Shown here one piece after another: positions 22,233-33,184 of a DNA stretch of 64,000 nt. The stretch spans positions 80,565,881 to 80,629,880 of the forward strand of contig CM042143.1 in the NCBI GenBank assembly GCA_023376005.1, read 5' to 3'. Under the pieces are notes generated by a model that was not told where the DNA came from, searched no databases, and saw only the letters and a list, made by a program, of their open reading frames with translations. Numbering within the stretch: the first letter of the stretch is position 1; each line of letters begins with the position of its first letter. Position numbers and translations under genes: made by a program. This DNA comes from Doryteuthis pealeii. Taxonomy: Eukaryota; Mollusca; Cephalopoda; Myopsida; Loliginidae.

Positions 22233-22405
22233 GCCTCAGATGGAATTTGTTATTAAGTTATAAAAAAAATCAAAAGCTGAATGTGAATTGGAAACAATAT
22301 TTTTCTCTGCATTTTCTGCTTTCCTTTCTCATTTGTCTCTTTTTTTGCCTTTTTTTATCATTTTTTTTTCTTCATTTTTCTTTCTTCTTTATTTTTCTTT
22401 CTTAG

Positions 22406-22586
22406 TAACCTTTCCATATTTCTGCTATTAGTAACATCAATCATAATCTTCATGCTGGTTTTATTTGCTCGAGCAGAAAGAACAGTTAAAGACAGATTTG
22501 GAAATACTTGCCTCCCATCAGCTGCCTTATATATTTTCAACTGTCTGTTTCGTAGACATTGGATTGTTAAGGTCATTGTTGATTGA
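22406..22586 (+). CDS. Candidate terminal exon of a small membrane protein
   Basis: More than 90 bp of nearly pure pyrimidine ends in TTTCTTTCTTAG, an excellent acceptor. The frame starting one base in (phase needs two upstream bases) stays open for 59 codons to TGA at 22584. It encodes a hydrophobic segment (SIFLLLVTSIIIFMLVLF), then a basic, charged stretch (ARAERTVKDRF), a CLPSAALYIFNCLF segment and RRHWIVKVIVD. About 270 bp downstream lies ATTAAA (22857-22862), followed by a T/G-rich region, a plausible poly(A) site. The overlapping minus-strand frame is equally long but ends in poly-Lys from the pyrimidine tract, so I prefer the plus strand. I do not recognise the protein. A faint similarity to small GPI-synthesis subunits such as PIGY is not enough to claim. 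Confidence 0.4.
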
Positions 22587-22880
22587 AAAAGGGAAAGACA
22601 TAAAGGCGCCATAATCATCATGCTAAGAATTGGATGCTCTCTTATATTTATCTTTGCAAAATTAAACACTCTGTGTTCTTCTTGACTACTTAACCTATTT
22701 TGGCAATGTTTATGATTATAGAACTGATTTATTTTGTCATGTATTGGAATTCCATTATTGCAATTATTTATTGCTGCTTTTATTTCCAGAACTTTAACTC
22801 TTGGAGTTTTGACAATTGAGATTTATATCATTATGTATAACATAGCTGTAACACAAATTAAAGAATTTTGTTTTTGTTTG
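22587..22880 (+). other. Putative 3' UTR with poly(A) signal
   Basis: It is AT-rich, and ATTAAA at 22857-22862 is followed by TTTGTTTTTGTTTGTG, a typical downstream element. It is tied to the terminal-exon call. Confidence 0.35.
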
Positions 22881-23050
22881 TGAATGAGTAGCAGTGCTTA
22901 TTTTGAAGGAGCAATTGAATTATTTTAATACTCTACAATTTTGTAGAAGAGAAATCAATTTTATTTGAAAAAGAAAAAGTTTTTTTTTTTTTTTAATTTA
23001 TCAAATTTATCAAAATAATGATGTAAAAAAGAAAAAAAAAATTTTTATAA

Positions 23051-23288
23051 GAATTTTTGGACCATATTACCTTTAGGCACCCCTTTTTGATCTCGATTAA
23101 GAAAGGACATGTTTTTCATTTACACCGTCAATATCCGGTTGTTTGTTAGGGTTAGGGTTAGTTTTATAATTTAAAAAAAAAAAAATCGTCTGTTAAAACA
23201 ACTGGATATTGACGGTGTAAATGAAAAACATGTCCTTTCTTAATCGAGATCAAAAAGGGGTGTCTAAAGGTCATATGATCCGAATTTT
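23051..23288. repeat. Foldback element, 92-bp arms, telomere-like loop
   Basis: The arms 23051-23142 and 23197-23288 are near-perfect inverted copies (for example GATCTCGATTAAGAAAGGAC and GTCCTTTCTTAATCGAGATC). The 54-bp loop contains GTTAGGGTTAGGGTTAG and an A run. It has no coding potential. Confidence 0.93.
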
Positions 23289-23625
23289 TAATTGCTCACT
23301 GTCAGGAGTTTCTTGTCAATATTGTTTAAATGCTATTAAAGGAAAAAAACAATTTCTAACCAATTTGGACCCCCCCCAAACAAAAAACAAAAAACTCCAG
23401 AACAAAACAAACAAAAACAACGTAGGTTCTATGTTTACGTTCTCACTGATCATTATAATTTATCAAGGGAGATAACTTAGTTGAAAATTAGAGTACTTAT
23501 TTATAATTATGATAAAGTTCTATAAGTAATTGCCGTAACATTGAGATTAATAGCTGCCACAAATGTCTTTTTAGCAAGTTATTCTAAAGAAATAAAGAAA
23601 AATAAACTTATTTGAATTACTCAGA

Positions 23626-23712
23626 TGCAAAAACAATTTCTCTGGTCTAGCACTGGTGAAAAGGAGATAGACTCCCTCGTTGTCCGACTGATACTGACAA
23701 CGTACCAGTATG
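23626..23712 (+). mobile_element. SINE family 1, 3' fragment
   Basis: Only the 3' third is present: TCTGGTCTAGCACTGG, GATAGACTCCCTCG, CGACTGATACTGACAA. Confidence 0.85.
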
Positions 23713-23930
23713 CAGACTTATTTATAAAGAACTTAATTTAAGTACTTATATAATGAATATAAAATATCTAGATAAATAGACTCGTTATAAAAGAAGATAA
23801 TTTAGTGCTTTTTAAAATGTTTGTAAGTATGTATATGAAATTTAATATGAATTATATTTTCAGTTTAAACTTTGGCATGACACTTTATATTAGATATTTT
23901 TCAATTATAAATTAATATTCATCATTGTAG

Positions 23931-23978
23931 ATTTCAGATCCTCTTCATCTATATGATAAGATGAAAAAGACTGAAATG
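23931..23978 (+). CDS. Candidate 48-nt internal exon
   Basis: The acceptor ATTCATCATTGTAG is followed by a 48-nt segment open only in frame 0. It reads ISDPLHLYDKMKKTEM and ends ATG|GTAAGTGAAG, a consensus donor. Start and end phases are both 0. Amino-acid composition looks protein-like and the donor is strong, but the exon is tiny and I recognise no family. Confidence 0.4.
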
Positions 23979-24759
23979 GTAAGTGAAGAAAGAAGGTGAA
24001 GGGAAAATAAGAGAAATGAGTTCTAGAATGAAAAGAAACATGTTCCTGGAAATGGAAAGCTATATATTAAGAGGTGGGGGGAATGTATGCTACTAAATGT
24101 ACATGCATGTAGCCATACCTAAATACACCTTGATGTCTCAGGCAGTAGCTTTTTTTATTTTATTTTATTTATTTTTAAAAAATTTTTGGAGACTGGGTGC
24201 TAAACTCTTTACAGCTGCCACTACTGCACTTGCCTGCTAACTTAACTGTGATTAGCCATCCTTTCCATGTCTCTCTGCTCCCCACTTTGGCTCGGTTCTG
24301 GTCACTATGCACTGTGGTGGAAACACGATACATGTTGCTCAGATGAAAGATAACACAGTTATTTGCCCAAGCCCAGATAATCTGTGCACGATATGCTGCT
24401 AATATATCATTGTCAAAATATCTACATGTCGCCTCTGAGTTACTTTTTATTTCTTTCTTTATTTCTTTATTTTTTTGCTAGTTCTTTCCAAAACTATGGC
24501 TGGTCTTTTTTTCTTTTTTTTGATTTTTTTGATTTTTTTTCTCTTTGTGTGTAGGAAAGAATATTCTTCTTTATTTATTTTTGTCATGAGCATCTTCCAA
24601 TAATTGTGTTTCTTGCATAAAAAAAAAAAAAAAATACACTCTGACATTTTAGGAACCTTTAACCTTAACCCTTCCATATTGCTAAAACTGACCAGTTAGC
24701 ATTACTATGCTTGTTGGACCTTAAAAACTTAGTGAACCCACCCAGTTATTGTCAGTATT

Positions 24760-25830
24760 GCAACCCCCTCCTAATTATTATTATTATTTTCATGACTTAT
24801 TGCTATAGCTACCACTATTGCTATTAATGTTATTGTTACTATACATATCTTATTACTTCAGTTATTATTATTATTATCACTACTACTACTACTATTGTTA
24901 CTTTTGTGACTTATTGCTATAACTACTACCATTACTGTTAATGTTATATTATTGTTACTATACTTCTCTTATTATTACTACTACTACTAATACTAAGGGC
25001 TTGCTTAACTCAGTCGGTAGAGCATCCGGCTCGGAACCACAAGGTTCTGGGTTCAATACCGGCCCTTGCCAACTCAACATATGAGTAGCACAGGGATCTG
25101 TGTGGTAAAGTGAGAAGCTAATGGTTGGTGTGGTACCCCACTTCAGATGCAAAAACAATCTTGGTCTAGTGCTAGTGAAAAGGGGGTAGTCTCCTTCGCT
25201 GTCTGGCAGATACCGACAATAGGCCACTCCATCAACTTTAGTTACCTACTAATACTAATGTTACTTTTGTGACTTCTTGCTATAACTACTACCATTACTT
25301 TTAATGTTATTATTGTTACTATACCTTTCTTATTATTACTACTTCTATTAATACTAATGTTACTTTTGTAACATATTACTATAACTACTACAAGTGCTAT
25401 TAATATTATTATAGTTACAATATTTCTGTTATTACTACTACTACTACTAATGTTACTTTTATGACTTATTGCGCTAACTACTTTGTTGTTAATGTTATTT
25501 TATTAATACTTTTCTTATTACTACTACTACCAATGTTACTTTTATGACTTATTGCTATAACTTCTACCATTACAGTTAATGTTATTATTATTGAGTTATA
25601 ATTATTATTACTTGTTACAATATCTATTAAGATTGCTGTTGCTGCTATTACAATAACTATTAGTTACTAACCATTGTTAGTATATTTGTTGCTGTTACAA
25701 TTTGTTCTATTACTATTAGTAGTACTACTACTGTAAGTGTTAGTATCAACACAAATACATTTACCACTTTTATGATTACATTTATATTGTCGCCATCACT
25801 ACTAATACTACTACAATACCAGGCTTAACA
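24760..25830. repeat. Degenerate trinucleotide (ATT/ACT) satellite
   Basis: Long stretches of TTATTATTACTACTACTA alternate with a higher-order motif of about 90-100 bp (TTGTGACTTATTGCTATAAC ... TAATGTTA) that recurs at about 24900, 25265, 25360, 25450 and 25540. A SINE is inserted at 24996. Confidence 0.85.
24996..25240 (+). mobile_element. tRNA-derived SINE, family 1, with target-site duplication
   Basis: This is a full copy with an intact A box (CTCAGTCGGTAGAGC) and B-box region (GGTTCAATACCGG). It is flanked by CTACTAATACTA on both sides, a 12-bp duplication expected of LINE-mediated insertion, although the target is itself repetitive. Confidence 0.93.
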
Positions 25831-25859
25831 ATCTACCACAAAGGATCCACCATGGCTAC

Positions 25860-26270
25860 TGCTACCTGCTCCTTTTTATTATGGTGGCACCCAGAATTAT
25901 TAATATTATTATAACTACACCCCCAACTTCAGTTTTATTACTAACCTTACTACTTCCACTTCTTGCTTCTATCCCACCAGACTTGACCCCCCCTCCCCGG
26001 GCTGCCACACCCAGTGTAACTGTTATCCTCAGTTGTGTACAGCATGTTGCGTGCGAGGGTGCACACAATTCACAAAAGAATATTATCCCTTGCAAATAGC
26101 TAATGTCAGACAAAGCAGACCTACGATAATCTGGGGGTCAATGTACACACACACACACACACACACACAGAATGAAAAACAACATAAAAAGGTGAAGGAT
26201 CAGTTCTATAGTACTTTAAGAAGAGTTCAGTTGGCTTATCGACAGCATTGGAGAGCACACTTCTGATATT
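25860..26270. other. C-rich stretch, unassigned
   Basis: It is relatively GC-rich, with runs of C and a (CA)n tract at 26143-26169. Open frames exist on both strands but none resembles a known protein. Confidence 0.3.
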
Positions 26271-26722
26271 ATTTTCCTCCTAAAAGAAGTCCTGTCACCT
26301 TTTCTTTGGCAGAGTCAAACTATTTTGTAAAACAATCTATGACCCTTCTTCTTGTTTTCAGTCAGTTTCAAAACCTAAAAGTGGTGTGGGTTGGTGTGGG
26401 GGTAGTGTAGGGTTAGTGTCAAAATGATATTGTAATAATATTCAATGCCTGTTTGAAAAGTTATGTAAGCATTCAGGATTTACTTAATGGACTAACTTTT
26501 AGGATTATTTTTTCCTGTGGAACAAATGTTTACTGGCTTAAGGTTTAAGTTACTGTCTCAAGGGTCAACTCTACTGTAAAAAGTGGAAATAACAGGAGTC
26601 GTAGGTAAAAAAAAACATAACGTCCAATGGCCAAAATAAGTTTTGCATTCTGTGAATTTGTTTAAAAGTTTTTATTAAATCATAGAATATCTCACATTCT
26701 AGCACATTTAAAAAACTTTCGG

Positions 26723-26761
<39 letters not shown>
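26723..26761. repeat. (CA)n microsatellite
   Basis: It lies immediately upstream of the LINE-like zinc-finger tail. Confidence 0.97.
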
Positions 26762-26762
<1 letters not shown>

Positions 26763-26779
26763 GTATATGGTTTCTTGAG

Positions 26780-26930
26780 CCATATGTGGTTCCATGGTGA
26801 CAGATGACCACTTGAAAAATGTGTGTGCACGAGCGAAAACTAGGGGTCTCACCTGTTTTTTATGTGACAGGACATGTAAAAGCAAAGCTGGACTTCTGAG
26901 CCACTTGCGTGCTCACAACCAAGCTTTGTA
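26780..26930 (+). pseudogene. LINE-type C-terminal C2H2 zinc finger fragment
   Basis: The frame GLTCFLCDRTCKSKAGLLSH continues LRAH and soon stops (TAG). It is C-x2-C-x12-H-x3-H with the wording C-x2-C-x3-CxSxxGLxSHxRAH, typical of the finger at the 3' end of some molluscan non-LTR retrotransposon ORFs. No other part of the element is seen nearby. Confidence 0.65.
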
Positions 26931-26974
26931 GAAATGGCTATCTTCTATGAAAAAGTGGCAATCACCATATATCT

Positions 26975-27004
<30 letters not shown>

Positions 27005-27005
<1 letters not shown>

Positions 27006-27265
27006 GGTGTTTCAGAAAAATTAATTTTGTAATTCTCAGTCAGATGATCTCAAATTTTTACAGCATGTGTTGAAACAACTCAAAATTCTCTGCTTAATGT
27101 TTTTTCTTCTTTTCAGGTTTTGAAATGCCATTCACTGGAAAAAAAAGGGATTAAACAGAATTTTGAGTTATTTCTACATATGCTGTTTAAATGTGATATA
27201 ATATGAATAAGAATTTGTCAAATTGTTAAGATTATAAAATGATATCAATTTTTCTGAAACACCCT
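27005..27265. mobile_element. Tc1/mariner-like MITE (GGGTGTTTCAGAAAAATT ends)
   Basis: The terminal inverted repeats are GGGTGTTTCAGAAAAATT and AATTTTTCTGAAACACCC. A second inverted pair (AACTCAAAATTCTCTG / CAGAATTTTGAGTT) lies inside, so the whole element could fold. There is no open frame. Confidence 0.85.
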
Positions 27266-27301
27266 TTACATCCCAAATGATATCAAATTCATTTGAAACA
27301 T

Positions 27302-27350
<49 letters not shown>
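27302..27350. repeat. (TA)n microsatellite
   Basis: Pure TA tract. Confidence 0.97.
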
Positions 27351-27352
<2 letters not shown>

Positions 27353-27777
27353 ATCCTATAAATGAATGAGGAATTTTTATTTGTTTTGGAAGATTTTCAG
27401 TTTTTAAAAAAATTTTTCTTACCCTTTGGATTTTTAATGAGTAATTAATTTTTAATGAGTAATTAAAAAAGAAAAACAGAAAAAAATGATTTACATGACA
27501 GAGTGAGAAGAATGTTAAACCACATGTTATAGTTAGTAAACTTAAACTTATATTTATAAATAGTTTAGCTGTATCTGGTTTTAACTTCATGAGTGCTTTA
27601 TAACTTTTATTGCTATAATAGATATAAAAATATAAATAACTATTTTTTGTATTGAATTAGAACCAATTACTAGTTAAGTTTTACAATATTTCAAGTGTCT
27701 GGGCTGAGTCAAAAGTTTTTTTTCAGATTTTCACTGATTTTTTGGGTATCTTCATGTTATATCATTAATTTGATACA

Positions 27778-28034
27778 ACTTGTTGTGTCCTGTGTATGAC
27801 ATTAAACTGCATCTAACGGTGAAATTCCAATTCTGGAGGTCTGGGGAGTGTGGAGTATCCCTTCATTACCATTACTCCCAGGTTCCCCTGACAAATAGAA
27901 AAAAATTAGTTAAAAATTGATTTAAAAATTTTTTTTTTTTTTCGATACCCACTTAGAATGAATAAAACAAAATGTCTTCAGTATAAAATAACCCAACTAG
28001 AGTTGACATGCTGTAAAATCCAACCAGCCAACCA
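27778..28034 (+). mobile_element. SINE-like repeat, family 3
   Basis: GTATGACATTAAACTGCATC, GTGTGGAGTATCCCTTC and the tail AGTATAAAATAACCC ... GTTGACATGCTGTAAAATC are visible, with a poly-T expansion inside. Confidence 0.82.
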
Positions 28035-28189
28035 ACTTGTTTTTCATTTGTTGCTGAATTTTTTATTCTTTATTTTCATATATAGCATATAAACATTGTT
28101 TATTCTATATTTTACACCTTTGATAATGAGTGTTTAAAAAATTGCAATTAGAGTCATTTTACACTGTGGAAAAAGACTGAGTGAAAAGG

Positions 28190-28800
28190 TTAGCACCAAA
28201 CGAAATTAATGATGTGGAAAGTCCAGGAACTGTTAACAAATCTGGTTCAAATGTTTCAAGGAAGATGACACCAGTCTCAAAGGCAAACCAAGGTCCGGAA
28301 TACCTGTTACCTTTTTTTGTGGCCATCCTTTAGGCCTCAAGCAGGAGCGCTTGTCCAGCAGAGATCATTTGTGTTAAGCAGAGCGCGATCCTTAGTAAAG
28401 AATCCTTTGATTGTTCCTTGGTGCTCCTCAGTCTTGCAGGTCCTTCGTCAATGATTTTAAATGAATGCCTGTCAGTATCAGCGATTAAGTAGTTAACCAG
28501 CCACGTATTTGGGCTGTTGATTGGCTGAGGTTTAAACCATGTGACTTCGCTTTGTCTATAAATTTTAGTGGTGTATTTTAGCACACTTTATATATCAAAA
28601 TATTCCAACAGGTGAGGCCTTGCTTGAAATGGTTGAACAACTGCCAAGCACAAGTACAAGCACTCATAGATTGTTGTCAGAACTTGGTTCACCACAAAGC
28701 ACCATCAATCGCCACCTCTATAACTGTGGTCTTGTGAACAGACAATGAAATACTTTTAATACGAAATAGCTTGAAATATTGCAAAACTTTTGTACCAGCC
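28190..28800 (+). pseudogene. Internally deleted mariner copy, split by an LTR-like insertion
   Basis: The first part codes a decayed helix-turn-helix (frames near CTGGTTCAAATGTTTCAAGG). After the LTR-like block it resumes with EALLEMVEQLPSTST, LLSELGSPQSTINRHLYN and LVNRQ. It then jumps to the terminal segment AAATAGCTTGAAATATTGCA and CAAAACTTTTG. The catalytic domain is missing with the same junction as in the 16.5-kb copy. TA follows the right end. Confidence 0.85.
28318..28610. mobile_element. Solo-LTR-like repeat, copy 2, inside mariner
   Basis: It starts TGTGGCCATCCTTTAGGC and ends AATATTCCAACA (TG...CA, 293 bp). CCAAT box TTGATTGGCTGA and TATA-like CTATAAATTT are present. Its position inside a recognisable mariner reading frame sets the insertion limits. 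The flanks TTTTT and GGTGA are not a duplication. Confidence 0.65.
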
Positions 28801-28928
28801 TAGTAAATACACAATATTTTTTTTTTACATTGGAATTCATTAAAAACACTTATTATAATCATTTGACCCTGTAAACATTTTATTTGTATTCATCAGAATA
28901 TTCTTATCTGTTTGTAAGTAGTAAAATC

Positions 28929-29180
28929 TGCAGAGTGGCCTATTGTCGGTATCAACCGAACAGCAAGGGAGTTTATCCCATTTCTGCTAGTGCTCAACCA
29001 AGGAGATTGTTTTTGCTCAGGTGGAGTGCCACACCTACCGTCGGCTCCCAGATACTTTACTGTGCAGATCAGATTACCTAAGTTGTGCTACTCATGCTCT
29101 GAGTTGGTGAGGACCGGAATCGAACCTGGAACCTTGCGATTCCTAGGCAAATGCTCTACCAACTGAGCTTTTTGGAGCCC
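28929..29180 (-). mobile_element. tRNA-derived SINE, family 1
   Basis: The minus-strand head AAAAGCTCAGTTGGTAGAGC, the B-box region GGTTCGATTCC and the 3' end ATAGGCCACTCTGCAGA are present. Confidence 0.92.
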
Positions 29181-29650
29181 TCTCTTTCTATGGATTGATT
29201 TGTCTATAGCTTCCTCTACCTTCTTTAATGGTAGAAATGTCAAGCATTCTTTTTTTATATTAGTTCATCAGGATAAGTACTCCATTGATATCAATGATGA
29301 TGTCCCCAAATTAATATCTTGGGTATTTTTCATTGCTTTAACACTTTGCCTACTTTAAACTGCTCACAGCAGCTCTCTCACTACACCCAAGAAAAGTACA
29401 AAAATGATGGTTAGTTCATTATAATTAGGCAGATGGACTCGGATACAGTAATAATAGGACTTCATTTGAACAGAATGTGTTCTGAAGTGAATAGATAGTG
29501 AACTTTGAAATATCCCATCATATAGGTAAAAAATACCAGACAAATTTTGTACAGCCATGGGGGAAATTGGGTAGGCAAATAGTTACTTGCAGCTATAATC
29601 GCTTACAAATGATTATCATTAGTTAGTTAAAACAATTTAATTGCTTAAAA

Positions 29651-29706
29651 AAACAAACTGACTTTGGTATTAAATAACCCAACAAGGCATGACATGATGT
29701 AAAATC
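29651..29706 (+). repeat. Orphan SINE tail hairpin
   Basis: GACTTTGGTATTAAATAACC then CATGACATGATGTAAAATC is the shared SINE 3' tail without a body. Confidence 0.7.
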
Positions 29707-29798
29707 AACCACATCTATGTAAGGGAAGGGCCTCTTACTTTTATTGTGCTATGATTGTCTCTATAGAAGGAAAGTCAGAAACGGAACTTGTTAAGTTT

Positions 29799-30096
29799 TT
29801 AAATGCCATCCTTAGCCAGTTGAAAAGGGCTTAAGTGAGTAAGTCCTGAGTTATGGAATCCTTTGGTAAGTGTATAAGTCCTATCCAGCATATTGGTAAA
29901 GGTCTAGTGATACAATCCTATGTCCGTCGTCCATGAAGGTTCAAAGTAATTATGGCCAGTGTTCTCCGTTTAAGTATTGTATTAGCAGCAGAGTACTGCC
30001 AGTGATTGGCCAAGAGTATGATCACATTGTTATCGCCGAGTCTATAAATGAAAGTGCGCATCTAGCATACACCTTATATAGCAAAATTTCTCAACA
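29799..30096. mobile_element. Solo-LTR-like repeat, copy 3
   Basis: The decayed start AAATGCCATCCTTAGCC, CCAAT region GTGATTGGCCAAG, TATA-like TCTATAAATG and end AAAATTTCTCAACA align with the other two copies. Confidence 0.55.
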
Positions 30097-30729
30097 GAAC
30101 TTCAATTATGTTAAAGATTAATTGTAATGGTTATTAATGAGAAAAATGTGCAAGATTTAGAAATGGTTAATTTGGTAGGAAAGAGTTAATCTTTGGTAGT
30201 ATTAAATCTGATGTTTTTCTTGAAACCAACCATAGAGGCACAATATTTTCCATAGGATGGATAAGGCATGCTATCCCAACAAGTTGATGGGTCTTGTGTT
30301 GTCCTCTTGTATCTGTGAGTAGTATACAGGTTGCTGTTATTAATGTGTGGATGGTAGCACTTCATGATGAGCATTTAGCTGCTGGCCTCACAAGCTGATT
30401 GGTTGAATACTGCATTGTTCAAGAATGGTCTTTAGCTTATATCTCTTTCTCTGATGGTCAGAAAATGAGATAGAAAGATCAGATAAAGCAGACCTATAAT
30501 AATTGGAGGAAATGCTATTGTTTGCACAAAGTGTATTTAATCAAAGCTAAATTGAAATATTACAGATTTGAGAGGTGGTTGTATTCATTGATTTAATAAA
30601 TATTGTTCTGTTTCTCTCCATTGCCAATACTTTACACCTATATTTATTTCTTCTTATATATACTTATATATAAAGTAGAATGGAAATAGGATGAGGAAAT
30701 TAATCCGACAATATGTGAGTGTTTTCAAA

Positions 30730-31013
30730 AATATAACAGACACAGGATGTTATGATCAAAGGAAAAATTCTATATGTCTATATTTAAGTATTTCGGTTTA
30801 TGATAAACCATCATCAGGACAATGCAAAATAAGAAAAAAAACTGTAAATAACATTATATTCACACATTCACCATACACTTAACATTTTTCATTTTTCTCC
30901 TTTACAAAATTTCTTTTGCATTGTCCTGATTATGGTTTATCATAAACTGAAATACTTAAGTATAGACATATAAAATGTTTCCTTTGATCATAACATTCTG
31001 TGTCTGTTATCTT
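30730..31013. repeat. Foldback element, arms about 95 bp
   Basis: Left AACAGACACAGGATGTTATG ... ATGATAAACCATCATCAGGA pairs with right TCCTGATTATGGTTTATCAT ... CATAACATTCTGTGTCTGTT. The loop is about 85 bp. There is no open frame of note. Confidence 0.92.
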
Positions 31014-31019
31014 ATTATA

Positions 31020-32090
31020 ATGGAGATTGTGTGTTTTTCTGTCTGTAACCGAAACTATATTCCTACTCAAGTCACAATTATCTTAGTTACTGACATCACA
31101 TTCTCCATGATTTTATTTTTATCTAAACCTCAATTATTAACAAAATTGTCTTGCTTTATTAATACTGTTAACCATGTCTACATACTGACAACATGCAATT
31201 ATATTTATATATACAACAAAATAGCGGTTTACAGTGTGAACGGGAAGGCTAATTTGCATATTAATATTAAAAAATCGAATTTAATAAATATGTGCTTAGT
31301 ATTATTGATTTCAAACTGTTTGGTTTTATTTTAATGAATATAAGCAAAAATCTCTTCAATAAATCTTAAATGAAATCCATTAACAAGAAAAAATAACTGT
31401 CATTTTATTCTTTACTTCCTCTTATAACTAAATACTTAAATTATGAAAGACGAGAGTGATGGAAGAGTAAGTTTCAGTTGTTCTATATTTCGATTATCCC
31501 CCCCCCCTCTGTTTCAAATATTTTTATCTGCATTCTTATTTAGTTTCATTAGCCTTTCTAATTTAACATGATATTTTATTACATTAAAACTTAAATACTT
31601 GCACCCGGAGGGTGCATATATTTGCTAGTATTTTTAAATAAAGTAGAATGTAACTTATTCATATATATCAATCATACAATTGGGTAATGAGACATACTAT
31701 TTTTTATGTGAGGCATTATGTTAATGGAGTCTTGCTGATATAGTTAGAATTTTCTGTTAAAGCAAGAAAAAAATTGAATAATATTCCAAATTTTATTTGT
31801 TAATTTTCGTGGGCAGAACTTTTTTTAAGCCAATGGGTTTGTATATATGTATAAAGAAATACTGTGCTAAGAGAACCCTTAAATTGTTTTTGGCTCTATA
31901 GTTAAATAAACTTTTAAAGTAAGATATATTTAAATATATGTTTATATTAGAATTATTTTTATATAACTAGGGGAGATGGTAGAGGATCGATTGTGATCTT
32001 TAATTAATTTTAATATTTAGATAGTATTGAATATAAAGAAGAAAATTTGAGCAATTCAATAGGAATACTTGATACCATACAACTGATGCC
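31020..32090. other. AT-rich stretch
   Basis: No element is recognised. A short GC hairpin TGCACCCGGAGGGTGCA sits at about 31599-31615. Confidence 0.4.
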
Positions 32091-32092
32091 AT

Positions 32093-32240
32093 CTGTCAAG
32101 AAGCAAATTGCCCAGTTGGCAGGACTTAGAATATGTTGACTGTATCCCCTGCAGAAGGGTAAGACCCCTCCCCCCCCTAAAAAACAAGGGAGATTCTGAG
32201 TATGAAACTAAACTGCATCTGATGGTGAGGATCCAGTTTT
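32093..32240 (+). mobile_element. SINE-like repeat, family 3, 5' half
   Basis: The head GCCCAGTTGGCAGGACTTAG (A-box-like), CCCCTGCAGAAGGGTAAGAC and ACTAAACTGCATCTGATGG are present; the copy then ends. Confidence 0.8.
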
Positions 32241-32601
32241 GGAATTATGCAAAATGTTATCAATTTAATTCTAATTCTAAATAATAGCTAGTAAAAACAG
32301 TTAAAATGTAATTCTAATTATATTTTGGGGGTTAAATATACTAATATAGAAATTAGAATTAAGGAATGAATACACGTGTGAAACGATACATTGTTTTTTC
32401 TCAGTTTTAGTGTGCAGGCCGCACGCAAATATTGAGAGAATAATAACGTAGCATTTAACTGTTATTATCCGATAAATATATTCAATTTTAACTAAGGAAT
32501 TGCATCAACTTGGTTAATGTAGAGTGGGGTCCTGAGGAAATCATTTTTTGATTGAAACCATGGTAGACCCTTTATTTTCCATCTAACAATAATATTAATA
32601 G

Positions 32602-32603
<2 letters not shown>

Positions 32604-32648
<45 letters not shown>
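32604..32648. repeat. (TA)n microsatellite
   Basis: Pure TA tract; an A run of about 27 follows at 32833-32859. Confidence 0.97.
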
Positions 32649-32649
<1 letters not shown>

Positions 32650-32830
32650 AATTTACCCACCTCCACCACAGTAACAGGAATTGCCCTTCCCCCCATTGCC
32701 TTGAGTTGGCAGTCACAGAAATTGTCCAGGCCTCTTAAACCTGACCCTACTATTTTTAGAGAAGGTGGAAGTGCTGCCTGAGGGGGTAGCCTCCTGGGAC
32801 TGGACCTTTCACTCTCTTCAGTGTTATCCA

Positions 32831-32863
<33 letters not shown>

Positions 32864-33116
32864 GTAGAAAAATGTGTTTTAAAAAAAATAGTAAAAAATA
32901 ATTTGGTTGAATTAAAAATACAATGGAATTGGAGAATACTTAAAAATGTATTTTTAATTAAGCAAAATAAAAGTTGAGTAGATGACTTTTATTTCTTTAT
33001 GTTCTGAAGGATGCACACTGTACAATGAAATGTTATATTTAAATCTTATCCATAATTTGATCTTTATATAACTAATATATTGGATATCAATTTAATGATG
33101 AGACCAGAATATTAAG

Positions 33117-33119
<3 letters not shown>

Positions 33120-33181
<62 letters not shown>
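33120..33181. repeat. (TA)n microsatellite abutting a SINE
   Basis: Thirty or so TA units end exactly where the family-1 SINE starts. Confidence 0.97.

Positions 33182-33184
<3 letters not shown>

Noticed and set aside
22358..22669. 103-codon minus-strand frame overlapping the candidate terminal exon
   Set aside because: It ends in poly-Lys from the pyrimidine tract and lacks promoter or splice context. The plus strand has acceptor, stop and poly(A) signal. I keep some doubt.
23147..23163. True telomere or chromosome-end fusion
   Set aside because: Fewer than three TTAGGG units inside a hairpin loop. This is an interstitial motif, not a telomere tract.
26033..26266. Cys-containing plus-strand frame (CTACCVRGCTQF) as a zinc finger
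   Set aside because: The spacing does not fit C2H2 or another finger and no paired His is present.
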